A stretch of DNA of 64,000 nucleotides from Rhodovulum euryhalinum (GTDB lineage: Bacteria > Pseudomonadota > Alphaproteobacteria > Rhodobacterales > Rhodobacteraceae). Every line of letters begins with the position of its first letter. The first letter of the stretch is position 1. This document shows, piece by piece, positions 1 through 8,046 of the stretch. Both the position numbers and the translations under genes were made by a program. A model generated the notes under the pieces. The model worked only from the letters and a program-made list of their open reading frames with translations. It ran no database searches and was not told the origin of the DNA. The stretch is from assembly GCF_004342445.1 (NCBI RefSeq), contig NZ_SLWW01000002.1, forward strand, positions 62,001 to 126,000, read 5' to 3'.

Positions 1-204
1 GCAAGCTTCGATCTGTTCGCAGACGGCGAATGGGCCTGGCCCGCGTCCAAGGACGACGACGCCAAGCTGCTGGCCGCGATGAAGGGTGGTGCCGAGGCGG
101 TGGTCACCGCGCGCTCGTCGCGCGGGACACAGACCAAGGACACCTTCTCGCTGATGGGCTTTACCGCCGCGATGGAAGAAGCGGAACGCCGCTGCGCCAA
201 GTAA
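1..204 (+). CDS. IalB-family (invasion associated locus B) protein, 3' end only
   Basis: The first 67 codons of the window are an open frame with no start, ending in TAA, so this is the C-terminal part of a gene that begins before the window. The residues SSRGTQTKDTFSLMGFTAAM followed by a C-terminal cysteine resemble the end of IalB-family proteins, small exported proteins common in alphaproteobacteria. An IalB gene just upstream of rlmN is an arrangement I recall from Rhodobacteraceae, which supports the call. The molecular function of the family is poorly defined. A strong terminator follows, so the gene ends its transcription unit. The N-terminal signal peptide cannot be seen. Confidence 0.7.
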   Translation, partial: ASFDLFADGEWAWPASKDDDAKLLAAMKGGAEAVVTARSSRGTQTKDTFSLMGFTAAMEEAERRCAK

Positions 205-221
205 GCCCGCCGCAGGACTGA

Positions 222-259
222 CATCCCGCAGGCGCCCCCGCGCCTGCGGGATGTTTATT
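222..259 (+). terminator. Rho-independent terminator after the IalB gene
   Basis: A perfect 13-bp inverted repeat (CATCCCGCAGGCG at 222-234, its complement at 241-253) with a 6-nt loop is followed by TTTATTT. It lies 18 bp after the IalB stop codon and separates it from rlmN. Confidence 0.85.
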
Positions 260-311
260 TCGGGCGGCGAATCCCATATACGGGGCGCCTTACCCGATGG
301 AGACGCGCAAG

Positions 312-1541
312 ATGACCGCGAGCCCGCCGATCACGCCCGAGGTGATGCCGATCCCGCGCAAGCTCACAGAGCCCGCGCGCCGGAACCTCGTGGGTCTGAC
401 CCGGCCCCAGTTGCGCGCAGCGCTGGTCGATGCAGGCACGCCCGAGCATCAGGCCCGGATGCGCGAGGTGCAGGTCTGGCAGTGGATCTACCAGAAGGGC
501 GTGCGCGATTTCGACGAGATGTCGAACCTTGCCAAGGACTACCGCGCGCGGCTCAAGGACCATTTCACGATCGAGGTGCCCGAGGTCGTCACCCGCACCG
601 TCTCGGCCGACGGCACGCGCAAGTACCTGGTGCGCATCGCCGGCGGCCACGAGGTCGAGGTGGTGTACATCCCCGAGGAGGGGCGCGGCACGCTCTGCAT
701 TTCCAGCCAGGTGGGCTGCACGCTGACATGCACCTTCTGCCACACCGGCACCCAGCGGCTGGTCCGGAACCTGACTGCGGCGGAAATCGTCGGCCAGATC
801 ATGCTGGCCCGCGACGATCTGGGCGAATGGCCCGAACCCGGCCGCGCGCCGAAGGACGAGACGCGGCTGATCTCGAACATCGTGCTGATGGGCATGGGCG
901 AGCCGCTTTACAATTTCGATTCCGTCCGCGACGCGATGAAGATCACGATGGATGGCGAGGGGATCTCGCTCTCGCGCCGCCGGATCACGCTGTCGACCTC
1001 GGGCGTGGTGCCGGAAATCGGGCGCACCGCCACGGAGATCGGCTGCCTGCTGGCGGTGTCCCTGCACGCCACCACCGACGAGTTGCGCAACGAACTGGTG
1101 CCGATCAACAGGAAATACCCGCTGGCCCAACTGTTCGAGGCGCTGAGAGCCTATCCCAAACTGTCGAATTCCGAGCGGATCACCTTTGAATACGTGATGC
1201 TGAAAGGGGTGAACGACAGCGACGCGGATGCCCGCCGGCTGGTCAAGCTGATCGCCGGCATCCCGGCCAAGATCAACCTGATCCCGTTCAACGAATGGCC
1301 CGGCGCACCCTATCAGCGGTCCGACTGGGACCGGATCGAGGCCTTTGCCGACATCCTGTACAAGGCAGGCTATGCCAGCCCGATCCGCACCCCCCGCGGC
1401 GAGGACATCATGGCCGCCTGTGGCCAGTTGAAATCGGCCACCGAACGGGCCCGCAAGTCCCGGTTCGAGATCGCCGCCGAAGCCGGGCTTCCCCAGCCCG
1501 AGCGCATTGTCCGCCGCCCGAACGCGCCGGACGTGCACTAG
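312..1541 (+). CDS. rlmN: 23S rRNA (adenine(2503)-C(2))-methyltransferase RlmN
   Basis: Radical-SAM methyltransferase that methylates C2 of A2503 in 23S rRNA (and A37 of some tRNAs) in the cytoplasm. Numbered from an upstream ATG at 297, the CX3CX2C cluster motif is C141, C145 and C148. C134 (seven residues before it) and C375 (in IMAACGQL) match the two conserved cysteines of E. coli RlmN, C375 being the methyl-carrying one. The [10 protein letters not shown] segment is also typical. Two starts are possible, ATG 297 and ATG 312. I prefer 312 because GGAGA at 299-303 sits at good spacing before it and family members usually begin near MTA. The product is then 409 residues. The gene is monocistronic, with the convergent lipoprotein gene ending just downstream. 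Confidence 0.95.
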   Translation: MTASPPITPEVMPIPRKLTEPARRNLVGLTRPQLRAALVDAGTPEHQARMREVQVWQWIYQKGVRDFDEMSNLAKDYRARLKDHFTIEVPEVVTRTVSADGTRKYLVRIAGGHEVEVVYIPEEGRGTLCISSQVGCTLTCTFCHTGTQRLVRNLTAAEIVGQIMLARDDLGEWPEPGRAPKDETRLISNIVLMGMGEPLYNFDSVRDAMKITMDGEGISLSRRRITLSTSGVVPEIGRTATEIGCLLAVSLHATTDELRNELVPINRKYPLAQLFEALRAYPKLSNSERITFEYVMLKGVNDSDADARRLVKLIAGIPAKINLIPFNEWPGAPYQRSDWDRIEAFADILYKAGYASPIRTPRGEDIMAACGQLKSATERARKSRFEIAAEAGLPQPERIVRRPNAPDVH

Positions 1542-1563
1542 GCATCCGGCGCGTCCTGCCGCC

Positions 1564-2139
1564 CTACAGACCGCAGGTCGACATCTGGCTGCGATAGACC
1601 CCGGCCCTCGCCTCGACCCGGCCCGCGACGGCCAGCAGCCACGGCTTGCCGGCATGGCTGCCGCGCGCATAGCCCGTCTGGCCCTCGTGATAGGCCAGGT
1701 ACTGGTGGCGCGCATCCGAAAGCGGGATGCCCAGCCGGTCGCGCGTGCGCGTCATGTACCAGCCCATGAAATCGGTCGCATCGAAGATGTCGTCGCGCCG
1801 GGCGCCGCGGTTGCCCGTGTCGCGGCGGTAATCGTCCCAGGTGCCGTCGATCGCCTGCGCATAGCCATAGGCCGAGCTTTGCCGCCCCATCGGGATGATC
1901 CCCAGCACATACTGGTGCGGCGTGCGGGCATTGCCCACGAACTTGCTCTCCTGATGGATCATCGCCATCTGCACGTGGACGGGAACGCCCCAGCGCCGTT
2001 CGGCCCGCTCCATGGCGCGCACATATTTCGGACGCTCGCGCGCGATGCCGCATGCGTTGTCAAGGTCGCGCGGTGGCGAATAGCCACCTCCGCAGCCCGC
2101 AAGCGCCAGAACCACCGCCACGAGAAGGACCCTGCTCAT
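1564..2139 (-). CDS. Lipoprotein with lytic-transglycosylase (SLT-like) domain
   Basis: A 191-residue exported lipoprotein. The N-terminus is a lipoprotein signal with lipobox LAGC (lipidated Cys16). The rest resembles the lysozyme-like SLT fold. IHQESKF carries the expected catalytic glutamate (E64), and AYGYAQAIDGTW matches the downstream G-x-x-Q region of the family. Lytic transglycosylases cleave peptidoglycan glycan strands to form 1,6-anhydro ends, so it probably acts at the inner face of the outer membrane in the periplasm. It is short for the family, with no accessory domain. It converges on rlmN and stands alone. The fold assignment is from motifs only. Confidence 0.8.
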   Translation of the reverse strand: MSRVLLVAVVLALAGCGGGYSPPRDLDNACGIARERPKYVRAMERAERRWGVPVHVQMAMIHQESKFVGNARTPHQYVLGIIPMGRQSSAYGYAQAIDGTWDDYRRDTGNRGARRDDIFDATDFMGWYMTRTRDRLGIPLSDARHQYLAYHEGQTGYARGSHAGKPWLLAVAGRVEARAGVYRSQMSTCGL

Positions 2140-2388
2140 CTGCCCCAGCCTCGTTTTCTTTTTTTGTTGGGTCGACTATAGGCGAAATCCGCGCAGGGGA
2201 AAACGCCTTGGCGCACCGTCCAGATCAGAAATCCGAGAGCTGCGGCCCGCCTTGCACCTGCCGATCTCTGGCGCACCGCCCTGCGCCACTGTGGGGGACA
2301 GGTTCACAATCTGTTTCCCGCGCTAGCGCCCTGCCGCATGGACATCGCCGCACTTGCGGCATTAATGTGGCGGTGTGAGGGTTTAGGC

Positions 2389-2718
2389 ATGATGCGGACG
2401 GCGCGCGCGAAATACGGACTCGGACAGGTTGTCCGCCATCGGAAGCATCCCTTCCGGGGGGTTGTGTTCGACGTGGATGCGATGTTCTCGAACACCGACG
2501 AATGGTACGAAGCAATCCCCGAGGAAAGCCGCCCCGCCAAGGATCAGCCATTCTACCACCTGCTGGCTGAGAACGACCACAGCTATTACGTGGCCTACGT
2601 GTCCGAGCAGAACCTCGTGCCCGACGACACCGGCGAGCCGGTGGACCACCCCGACCTCGCCGATCTGTTCGGCGAGTTCGAGGATGGGCATTACCCCCTG
2701 CAATTCCAGTTGAACTGA
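2389..2718 (+). CDS. hspQ: Heat-shock protein HspQ (hemimethylated-DNA-binding YccV-like fold)
   Basis: About 109 residues. YGLGQVVRHRKHPFRGVVFD near the start, followed by FYHLLAE and YVSEQNL, is the signature of the HspQ/YccV family. In E. coli HspQ is a small heat-shock protein that modulates Lon protease specificity and was earlier described as a hemimethylated-DNA-binding protein. The frame extends upstream to 2338, but the start is placed at 2389 (next ATG 2392) because GAGG at 2377-2380 is correctly spaced and homologues begin there. The 250 bp upstream, shared with the divergent lipoprotein gene, shows no clear sigma-32 promoter by eye. Confidence 0.9.
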   Translation: MMRTARAKYGLGQVVRHRKHPFRGVVFDVDAMFSNTDEWYEAIPEESRPAKDQPFYHLLAENDHSYYVAYVSEQNLVPDDTGEPVDHPDLADLFGEFEDGHYPLQFQLN

Positions 2719-2732
2719 GGCGGGCGCCGGGC

Positions 2733-4313
2733 CTAGTAGCCCAGCGCGCAGCCATCCTTGCGCGGGTCGGACGCGCCCTGCAGGACGCCCGTTTTCTCGT
2801 CGATCAGGATCGCCTGGGCACCGCCGATCGGCACGTCGGGGATCACGACCTGATGGCCCATCGCGGCCAGTTCGGCGCGCGCCGCGTCGGTATAGCCGCG
2901 TTCGACCTGCATCTGGCCGGCATCGGTGAAACTGCGGGGCGCGTCGATCGCCTGCTGCGGGTGCATGCCGTAATCGACGACGTTGGTCAGGAACCGGGCA
3001 TGCCCGTTCGCCTGGTAGGCCCCGCCCATCACGCCGAAGGGCATCATCACCTTGCCGTCCTTGCGAAGCATCGCGGGGATGATCGTGTGCATCGGCCGCT
3101 TGCCGCCCGCCGCCTCGTTCGGATGACCCTCGGCGAGGGTAAAGCCCGCGCCGCGGTTCTGGAAGTTGATGCCGAACTTTGCCGAGGCCAGGCCCGAGCC
3201 GAAGGCGTGGAACACAGAATAGATCAGCGAGACCGCCATCCGGTCCTTGTCGACCACCGTCAGGTAGATCGTGTCCTTGTGGACCGATTCCGACAGCGCC
3301 GCGGGGCTGTCCATTGCCCGGCCGGGGTCGATCAGCGCGGCCAGCCGCACGGCGGTCTCGGGTGACAGCATGTGGTCCAGCCGGGTCATGTGCGCGGGAT
3401 CGGCGATGAAGCGGTTGCGCGCATCATAGGCAAGCTTCGCCGCCTCGGCCTCGACATGGGCGCGCTGGGCGCCCAGCGGGTCCATGTTCGGAAGGTCGAA
3501 ATGCGACAGGATGTTCGCCATCAGGATCGCGGTCGCACCCTGGCCGTTCGGCGGATGCTCGACCAGTTCGATGCCCTTGTAGGTGCCGCAGACCGGCTCG
3601 GTCCAGTCGCAGGCGGTGGCGGCGAAATCGTCCAGCGTGTGCGTGCCGCCCAGCGCGCGCAGCGAGGCCACCATATCCTCGGCAACCTCGCCCTCGTAAT
3701 AGCCCGCGCGCCCGTCCATCGCGATCCGGCGTAGTACCTCGGCCTGCATCGGCGCGCGGAACACCTGGCCCGGGCGCGGCGCGGCGCCGTCCAGCAGGTA
3801 GAACCGGCGGGCATCGCCCTGCAGGTTCCCTTCGGTGCAGCCCCAGTCCCAGGCGGTGCGCGGCGCCACGGGAACGCCCGCCTCGGCATAGTGGATCGCG
3901 GGCGCAAGGCTGGCCTTCAGACCGGCGCGGCCCCAGTCCTTCGACAGGCGGCAAAAGGCGTCGATCGCACCCGGCACGGTAACGGCGTCGGCGGTATTGA
4001 TGGGCATCGCGGTCAGCCCGCGGTCGCGCAGCGCCGCCGCGTCCAGCCCCGCGGGCGCCCGGCCCGACCCGTTCAGCGCCAGGATGCGGTCCTCGCCGGC
4101 CGGTTTCAGCAGGACGAAACAGTCGCCGCCGATCCCGGTCATGTGGGGTTCGCAGATGCCCAGCAGGACAGCCCCGGCAATCGCGGCGTCAACCGCGTTG
4201 CCGCCCGCCTCCAGCATCTGGATCGCGACCTTGGCCGCCAGCGGGTGCGACGTGGCGCAGATTCCGTTCGTGGCGAAGACGGCCGAGCGGCCCGGAAGCT
4301 GGAAATCGCGCAT
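2733..4313 (-). CDS. Gamma-glutamyltransferase family protein
   Basis: An Ntn-hydrolase of 526 residues related to gamma-glutamyltranspeptidase, which autocleaves into two subunits and hydrolyses or transfers gamma-glutamyl groups. The self-processing Thr sits in HKDTIYLTVVD (T348 from the chosen start), aligned with the T of TTHYSVVD in E. coli GGT. GNAVDAAIA and GIGGD near the N-terminus and MGGAYQANGHA near the C-terminus are typical. The frame extends 18 codons further upstream, but the ATG at 4313 has a strong AGGGAGG ribosome site. No signal peptide is obvious from that start, so it may be one of the cytoplasmic GGT-like members whose substrate cannot be told from sequence. Confidence 0.9.
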   Translation of the reverse strand: MRDFQLPGRSAVFATNGICATSHPLAAKVAIQMLEAGGNAVDAAIAGAVLLGICEPHMTGIGGDCFVLLKPAGEDRILALNGSGRAPAGLDAAALRDRGLTAMPINTADAVTVPGAIDAFCRLSKDWGRAGLKASLAPAIHYAEAGVPVAPRTAWDWGCTEGNLQGDARRFYLLDGAAPRPGQVFRAPMQAEVLRRIAMDGRAGYYEGEVAEDMVASLRALGGTHTLDDFAATACDWTEPVCGTYKGIELVEHPPNGQGATAILMANILSHFDLPNMDPLGAQRAHVEAEAAKLAYDARNRFIADPAHMTRLDHMLSPETAVRLAALIDPGRAMDSPAALSESVHKDTIYLTVVDKDRMAVSLIYSVFHAFGSGLASAKFGINFQNRGAGFTLAEGHPNEAAGGKRPMHTIIPAMLRKDGKVMMPFGVMGGAYQANGHARFLTNVVDYGMHPQQAIDAPRSFTDAGQMQVERGYTDAARAELAAMGHQVVIPDVPIGGAQAILIDEKTGVLQGASDPRKDGCALGY

Positions 4314-4567
4314 GCTTTCCTCCCTTGATTCGGGCCGGAAGGTAGGCCGGACGGAGGGCGAAGCCAACGCGCTTTTCGGGGGAGATTACGACCTCGGCGC
4401 CGCGCACTGGGTGGGGGCTGTAGTCGCGGCGCCGAGGGAAGCCATTTGCAGCTACAGAACCGGCATACCCGGGCATTGCGGCCCGATCTGGGACGGATCG
4501 GGGCGATTTCGCGGCGCCAAGGCGCGTCCCGCACAGCCAGGCCCGCGCCGGGGCGCCGGCCCGAGGT

Positions 4568-5074
4568 TCAGGCCTCGGCCAGCGGCACGAAGAAGCAAAG
4601 CCGGTTCTGCCCGTTCTCGCGGACATAGGACAGGTCACGGGCCAGCGCACGGATCAGGAACCAGCCGAAGCCGCCCTCGGGCGGGCCCTCGTCCGGATCG
4701 TCGCTCTCGGGCAAGACGCCGCCCGGCAGCACGCCACCCGGCATCGGTTCGCCATAGTCGCGCACATCGGCCTTGAGACGGGTGCCCGCGCGCTCCAGCC
4801 GCAACTCGATCGGACCCTCGCCACCGCGTTTGTAGGCATGCTCGACGATGTTGTTCAGCACTTCGGCCAGGACGGTCTCGGCCATGCCCAGCGCATCGGG
4901 GCCAAGTGAGGATGGCGCAAAGCGGGCCCGCATCTCGGCCAGGGCGTTGCGCACGCCGAGGGGCGTAGCCTCCACCACCAGCGGCGTGGCCTCGCCCGGA
5001 TCGACGGCCATGTCTCCGCATGGCGCATCTGCGGGCCGGCCCATCCCGCCCGGGAAGGGTTTCGAAAGTGTCAT
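4568..5074 (-). CDS. RsbW/SpoIIAB-like anti-sigma regulatory kinase (HATPase_c_2)
   Basis: A 168-residue protein with a GHKL-type ATPase fold. The N box is ETVLAEVLNNIVEHAY, the G1 box is RDYGEPMP, and the G2-like box is GGFGWFLI. Members are small serine kinases that phosphorylate a partner STAS-domain protein and can bind a sigma factor. The start overlaps the stop of the upstream rsbV-like gene by ATGA, so the two are co-translated and probably form a partner-switching pair. No sigma factor gene or PP2C phosphatase lies next to them, so the output target is unknown. Confidence 0.85.
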   Translation of the reverse strand: MTLSKPFPGGMGRPADAPCGDMAVDPGEATPLVVEATPLGVRNALAEMRARFAPSSLGPDALGMAETVLAEVLNNIVEHAYKRGGEGPIELRLERAGTRLKADVRDYGEPMPGGVLPGGVLPESDDPDEGPPEGGFGWFLIRALARDLSYVRENGQNRLCFFVPLAEA

Positions 5075-5415
5075 GCGATCGACCGTTTGTCCGCAAAGGC
5101 GGCCTCTGCGTCAGGATGGATGGTGAAAACCCGGTCCATCCGGGTCAGGCGGAACACCTTCTCGACCGTGGGTGTCAGGTTGCAAAGTTCCAGCGTCCGG
5201 CCCGGCCCCAGCAACTTCATCACGGCGACAACAGCGCCAAGCCCGCTGCTGTCCAGGAAATCCACGGCGCCGAGGTCCAGGACGACACGCGGCGGGCCAT
5301 CGGCGGTCACCTCGCGCATTCGGTCCTTGAACCGGATTGCCACGGCAGAGTCGATTCGCGGTTCCGCGACGACCACGTGGATTGCGTCGTCGCGCTCTTC
5401 GGTGTGGAGTTCCAT
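5071..5415 (-). CDS. STAS-domain anti-sigma factor antagonist (RsbV/SpoIIAA-like)
   Basis: 114 residues, a single STAS domain. The segment VDFLDSSGLGAVVAV contains the conserved phosphorylation site; by comparison with SpoIIAA the second Ser of DSSG (S57) is the expected target of the partner kinase. The start at 5415 was chosen over the longer frame (5457) because GGAGAG precedes it. First gene of a two-gene unit with the RsbW-like kinase, overlapping it by 4 nt. When unphosphorylated such proteins sequester the kinase and free its sigma or effector partner. Confidence 0.88.
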   Translation of the reverse strand: MELHTEERDDAIHVVVAEPRIDSAVAIRFKDRMREVTADGPPRVVLDLGAVDFLDSSGLGAVVAVMKLLGPGRTLELCNLTPTVEKVFRLTRMDRVFTIHPDAEAAFADKRSIA

Positions 5416-5503
5416 GCGGCCTCTCTCCTGTGATCCGGGCTTGAGGCTAGACGCCAATCCTTACCATTCGGTAAGTGTTGGCCGACAAATGCGGGAGGTT
5501 GAC

Positions 5504-6676
5504 ATGGAAGAGGTTGTGATCTGCGGCGCCGCGCGCACGCCCATGGGCGGGTTCCAGGGCGTCTTCGCGGATGTCGACGCCCCCACTCTGGGCGGCGCGG
5601 CGATCCGCGCCGCGATGGCGGGGGCCGGTGTCCAAACGGTGGACGAGCTCTTGATGGGCTGTGTCCTGCCCGCGGGCCAGGGCCAGGCGCCCGCCCGCCA
5701 GGCGGGGTTCAAGGCGGGTCTGGGCGAGGATGTGCCCGCCACCACGCTGAACAAGATGTGCGGCTCGGGGATGAAAACGGTGATGCTGGCGCATGACCAG
5801 CTTGCGCTCGGCGCCGCGTCCGTGATCTGCGCGGGCGGCATGGAAAGCATGACCAACGCCCCCTACCTGCTGCCCGCGATGCGGGGCGGGGCGCGGATCG
5901 GGCATGGCCAGGTCATCGACCACATGTTCCTCGACGGGCTAGAGGACGCCTATGACAAGGGCCGCCTGATGGGCACCTTTGCCGAGGACTGTGCCGAGAC
6001 GTTCCAGTTCACCCGCGAGGCGCAGGACGACTATGCGCTGGGCTCGCTCTCGAACGCGCTGGCCGCACAGAAATCGGGCGCCTTCGAGGGCGAGATCGTT
6101 CCCGTGGCGGTCCCCTCGCGCCAGGGCGAGACGCTGGTGACCGAGGATGAACAGCCCGCCAAGGCGCGGCCCGAGAAGATCCCGCAACTGAAGCCCGCCT
6201 TCCGCAAGGACGGCACCGTGACCCCGGCCAATTCCTCGTCGATCTCGGACGGGGCGGCGGCGCTGATCCTCGCCACCCGCGCCGAGGCCGAGGCGCGCGG
6301 CCTGCCCGTTCGCGCCCGCATCCTGGGCCATGCCAGCCACGCACAGGCGCCCGGCTGGTTCACCACCGCCCCCGTTCCCGCTGCGCAAAAGCTGCTGTCG
6401 CGGATCGGCTGGGCAAAGGACGACGTGGACCTCTGGGAGGTGAACGAGGCCTTCGCCGTCGTCCCCATGGCCTTCATGCACGAGATGGGCCTGCCCCGCG
6501 ACAAGGTGAACGTAAACGGCGGCGCCTGCGCGCTGGGCCACCCGATCGGCGCGTCGGGCGCGCGGATCATCGTGACGCTCCTGAATGCGCTGGAAAAGCG
6601 AGGGCTCAGGCGCGGCGTGGCCGCGATCTGCATCGGCGGCGGCGAAGGCACGGCCATCGCCATCGAACGGCCCTGA
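5504..6676 (+). CDS. Acetyl-CoA C-acyltransferase (thiolase)
   Basis: A 390-residue cytosolic thiolase that condenses or thiolytically cleaves acyl-CoA. The active-site set is complete: nucleophilic C86 in LNKMCGSGMK, H346 in GGACALGHPIGASG and acid/base C376 in AAICIGGGEG; NEAFAVVP is also conserved. Start ATG 5504 has GGGAGG five bases upstream; the frame is open further upstream only by chance, since that stretch is antisense to the rsbV-like gene. With no beta-oxidation or PHA genes adjacent, it cannot be decided whether it serves acetoacetyl-CoA synthesis or fatty-acid degradation. It ends one base before an intergenic repeat. Confidence 0.93.
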   Translation: MEEVVICGAARTPMGGFQGVFADVDAPTLGGAAIRAAMAGAGVQTVDELLMGCVLPAGQGQAPARQAGFKAGLGEDVPATTLNKMCGSGMKTVMLAHDQLALGAASVICAGGMESMTNAPYLLPAMRGGARIGHGQVIDHMFLDGLEDAYDKGRLMGTFAEDCAETFQFTREAQDDYALGSLSNALAAQKSGAFEGEIVPVAVPSRQGETLVTEDEQPAKARPEKIPQLKPAFRKDGTVTPANSSSISDGAAALILATRAEAEARGLPVRARILGHASHAQAPGWFTTAPVPAAQKLLSRIGWAKDDVDLWEVNEAFAVVPMAFMHEMGLPRDKVNVNGGACALGHPIGASGARIIVTLLNALEKRGLRRGVAAICIGGGEGTAIAIERP

Positions 6677-6740
6677 CTTCTTCTTGGCCAGAATACTCCG
6701 GGGGAGTCGCCCGACAGGGCGACGGGGGCAGCGCCCCCAC
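6677..6740 (+). repeat. Intergenic dispersed repeat, copy 1 (box plus two hairpins)
   Basis: Starts immediately after the thiolase stop. A 22-nt box (CTTCTTCTTGGCCAGAATAC plus TC, 6677-6698) is followed by two tandem hairpins: GTCGCCC/GGGCGAC (706-712 with 717-723 of the 6 kb block) and GGGGGC/GCCCCC (724-738). A second copy of the box, 19 of 22 identical, lies at 7973-7994, again just after a stop codon and again followed by a hairpin. The hairpins could also act as a transcription terminator for the thiolase gene. Confidence 0.7.
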
Positions 6741-6766
6741 CCCCACCCCCGGGGCCGGAGACACGC

Positions 6767-7219
6767 ATGCGCATCGACTATGACGAGATGGAAAAAACCC
6801 TTGCCGCACTGACCGAGGGCGAAACCGACATGATCGCCCTGATGGCCACCATGGCCTGCGAGTTGCACCATGCCGACGATCGCTTCGACTGGACGGGGTT
6901 CTACCGCAATGTCGGCAACGAGACGTTGAAGATCGGCCCCTACCAGGGCGGCCATGGCTGCCTGACCATCCCGTTCTCGCGCGGCGTCTGCGGGGCTGCG
7001 GCGCGCACCGGCGCGGTGCAGATCGTCCCCGATGTCGAGGCCTTCCCGGGGCATATCGCCTGTTCGTCCTCGACGCGGTCGGAAATCGTCCTGCCTGTCC
7101 GCGACGCAGATGGCGTGCTGATCGGCGTGCTCGACATCGACAGCGACCGGCCCGGCGCCTTCGACGACACCGATGCCCGGGGACTTGCGCGGCTGCTTGC
7201 GCAGACCTTTGCCCGCTGA
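6767..7219 (+). CDS. Free methionine-(R)-sulfoxide reductase (GAF-type fRMsr)
   Basis: 150 residues, one GAF domain. fRMsr reduces free Met-R-sulfoxide using three cysteines; the E. coli trio has spacings of 10 and 24 residues. Here C65 (GGHGCL), C75 (RGVCGAA) and C99 (GHIACSS) have exactly those spacings, and FPGHIAC...RSEIVLPV is the family signature. That separates it from purely sensory GAF proteins. The enzyme works in the cytosol with thioredoxin and repairs oxidised free methionine. It follows the thiolase after the repeat element and is followed closely by the RluA-type gene, so co-transcription with the latter is likely. Confidence 0.88.
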   Translation: MRIDYDEMEKTLAALTEGETDMIALMATMACELHHADDRFDWTGFYRNVGNETLKIGPYQGGHGCLTIPFSRGVCGAAARTGAVQIVPDVEAFPGHIACSSSTRSEIVLPVRDADGVLIGVLDIDSDRPGAFDDTDARGLARLLAQTFAR

Positions 7220-7269
7220 CCCGAGGCGGGCGCTTGCGCCCCCCGGCCGAACCCGCTACCGCGCAGGCG

Positions 7270-7917
7270 ATGACCGAGACCTACGCGCCCCCCGACACGC
7301 CGCTCGAGGTGATCCACCAGGATCACGCCCTGCTGGCCGTGAACAAGCCCCAGGGGCTTCTTTCGGTGCCCGGCAAGGGCGCGCATCTGGCCGACTGCCT
7401 GCTGGCGCGGGTGCAGGCCGCCTTTCCCGAGGCGCTGCTGGTCCACCGGCTCGACCGCGACACCTCGGGCGTGATGATCTTTGCCCTGACGCCACAGGCC
7501 CAGCGCCACCTTGGACTGCAATTCGAGAAGCGCCAGACGAAGAAGACCTATGTCGCCAGGCTCTGGGGGCGGCTCGACCCCAGGACCGGCACTGTCGACC
7601 TGCCGCTGATCGTCGACTGGCCGAACCGCCCGCTGCAGATGGTCGATCATCAAAACGGCAAACCCGCCGTCACCGACTGGCGCGTGCTGCGCCACGAGGG
7701 CGACACGACGCGCGTGCGCCTCACGCCCCACACCGGCCGCAGCCACCAGTTGCGCGTCCACATGCGGGAACTGGGCCACCCGATCCTCGGCGATCCGTTC
7801 TATGCCGAGGGTCCGGCACGGGACGCGCCGCGGATGATGCTGCATGCCGAGGAACTGCGCCTGCGCCACCCCGATGGCGGCCGGGGCATGGCCTTCCGCG
7901 TGCCCTGCCCGTTCTGA
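7270..7917 (+). CDS. RluA-family RNA pseudouridine synthase
   Basis: 215 residues. LLVHRLDRDTSGVMIF contains the RluA-family motif, with catalytic Asp62 in HRLD. LTPHTGRSHQLRVHM and LGHPILGDPFY are further conserved family blocks. It isomerises uridine to pseudouridine in rRNA and/or tRNA. The protein lacks an S4 domain and is short, like RluA itself (which modifies 23S U746 and tRNA U32), but the target cannot be fixed from sequence. Start ATG 7270 is preferred over the upstream TTG at 7234; the ribosome site is weak in either case. Followed by the second copy of the intergenic repeat. Confidence 0.88.
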   Translation: MTETYAPPDTPLEVIHQDHALLAVNKPQGLLSVPGKGAHLADCLLARVQAAFPEALLVHRLDRDTSGVMIFALTPQAQRHLGLQFEKRQTKKTYVARLWGRLDPRTGTVDLPLIVDWPNRPLQMVDHQNGKPAVTDWRVLRHEGDTTRVRLTPHTGRSHQLRVHMRELGHPILGDPFYAEGPARDAPRMMLHAEELRLRHPDGGRGMAFRVPCPF

Positions 7918-7972
7918 CAGGCCCATCCGCGGCGGGTCTGTCTGCGCGCTGAAGGACAGCGATCCGCCTGAG

Positions 7973-8013
7973 CTTCTTCTTGGTCCAAATACTCGACCTC
8001 GCCCGGAACGGGC
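7973..8013 (+). repeat. Intergenic dispersed repeat, copy 2 (box plus hairpin)
   Basis: Box CTTCTTCTTGGTCCAAATAC plus TC at 7973-7994 matches copy 1 at 6677 in 19 of 22 positions, and is followed by hairpin GCCCG-GAA-CGGGC (8001-8013). It sits between the convergent ends of the RluA-type gene and the aldehyde dehydrogenase gene. Confidence 0.65.
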
Positions 8014-8046
8014 GCCACCAAAAGGCAGACGCCGCAGGCGCGCGAT

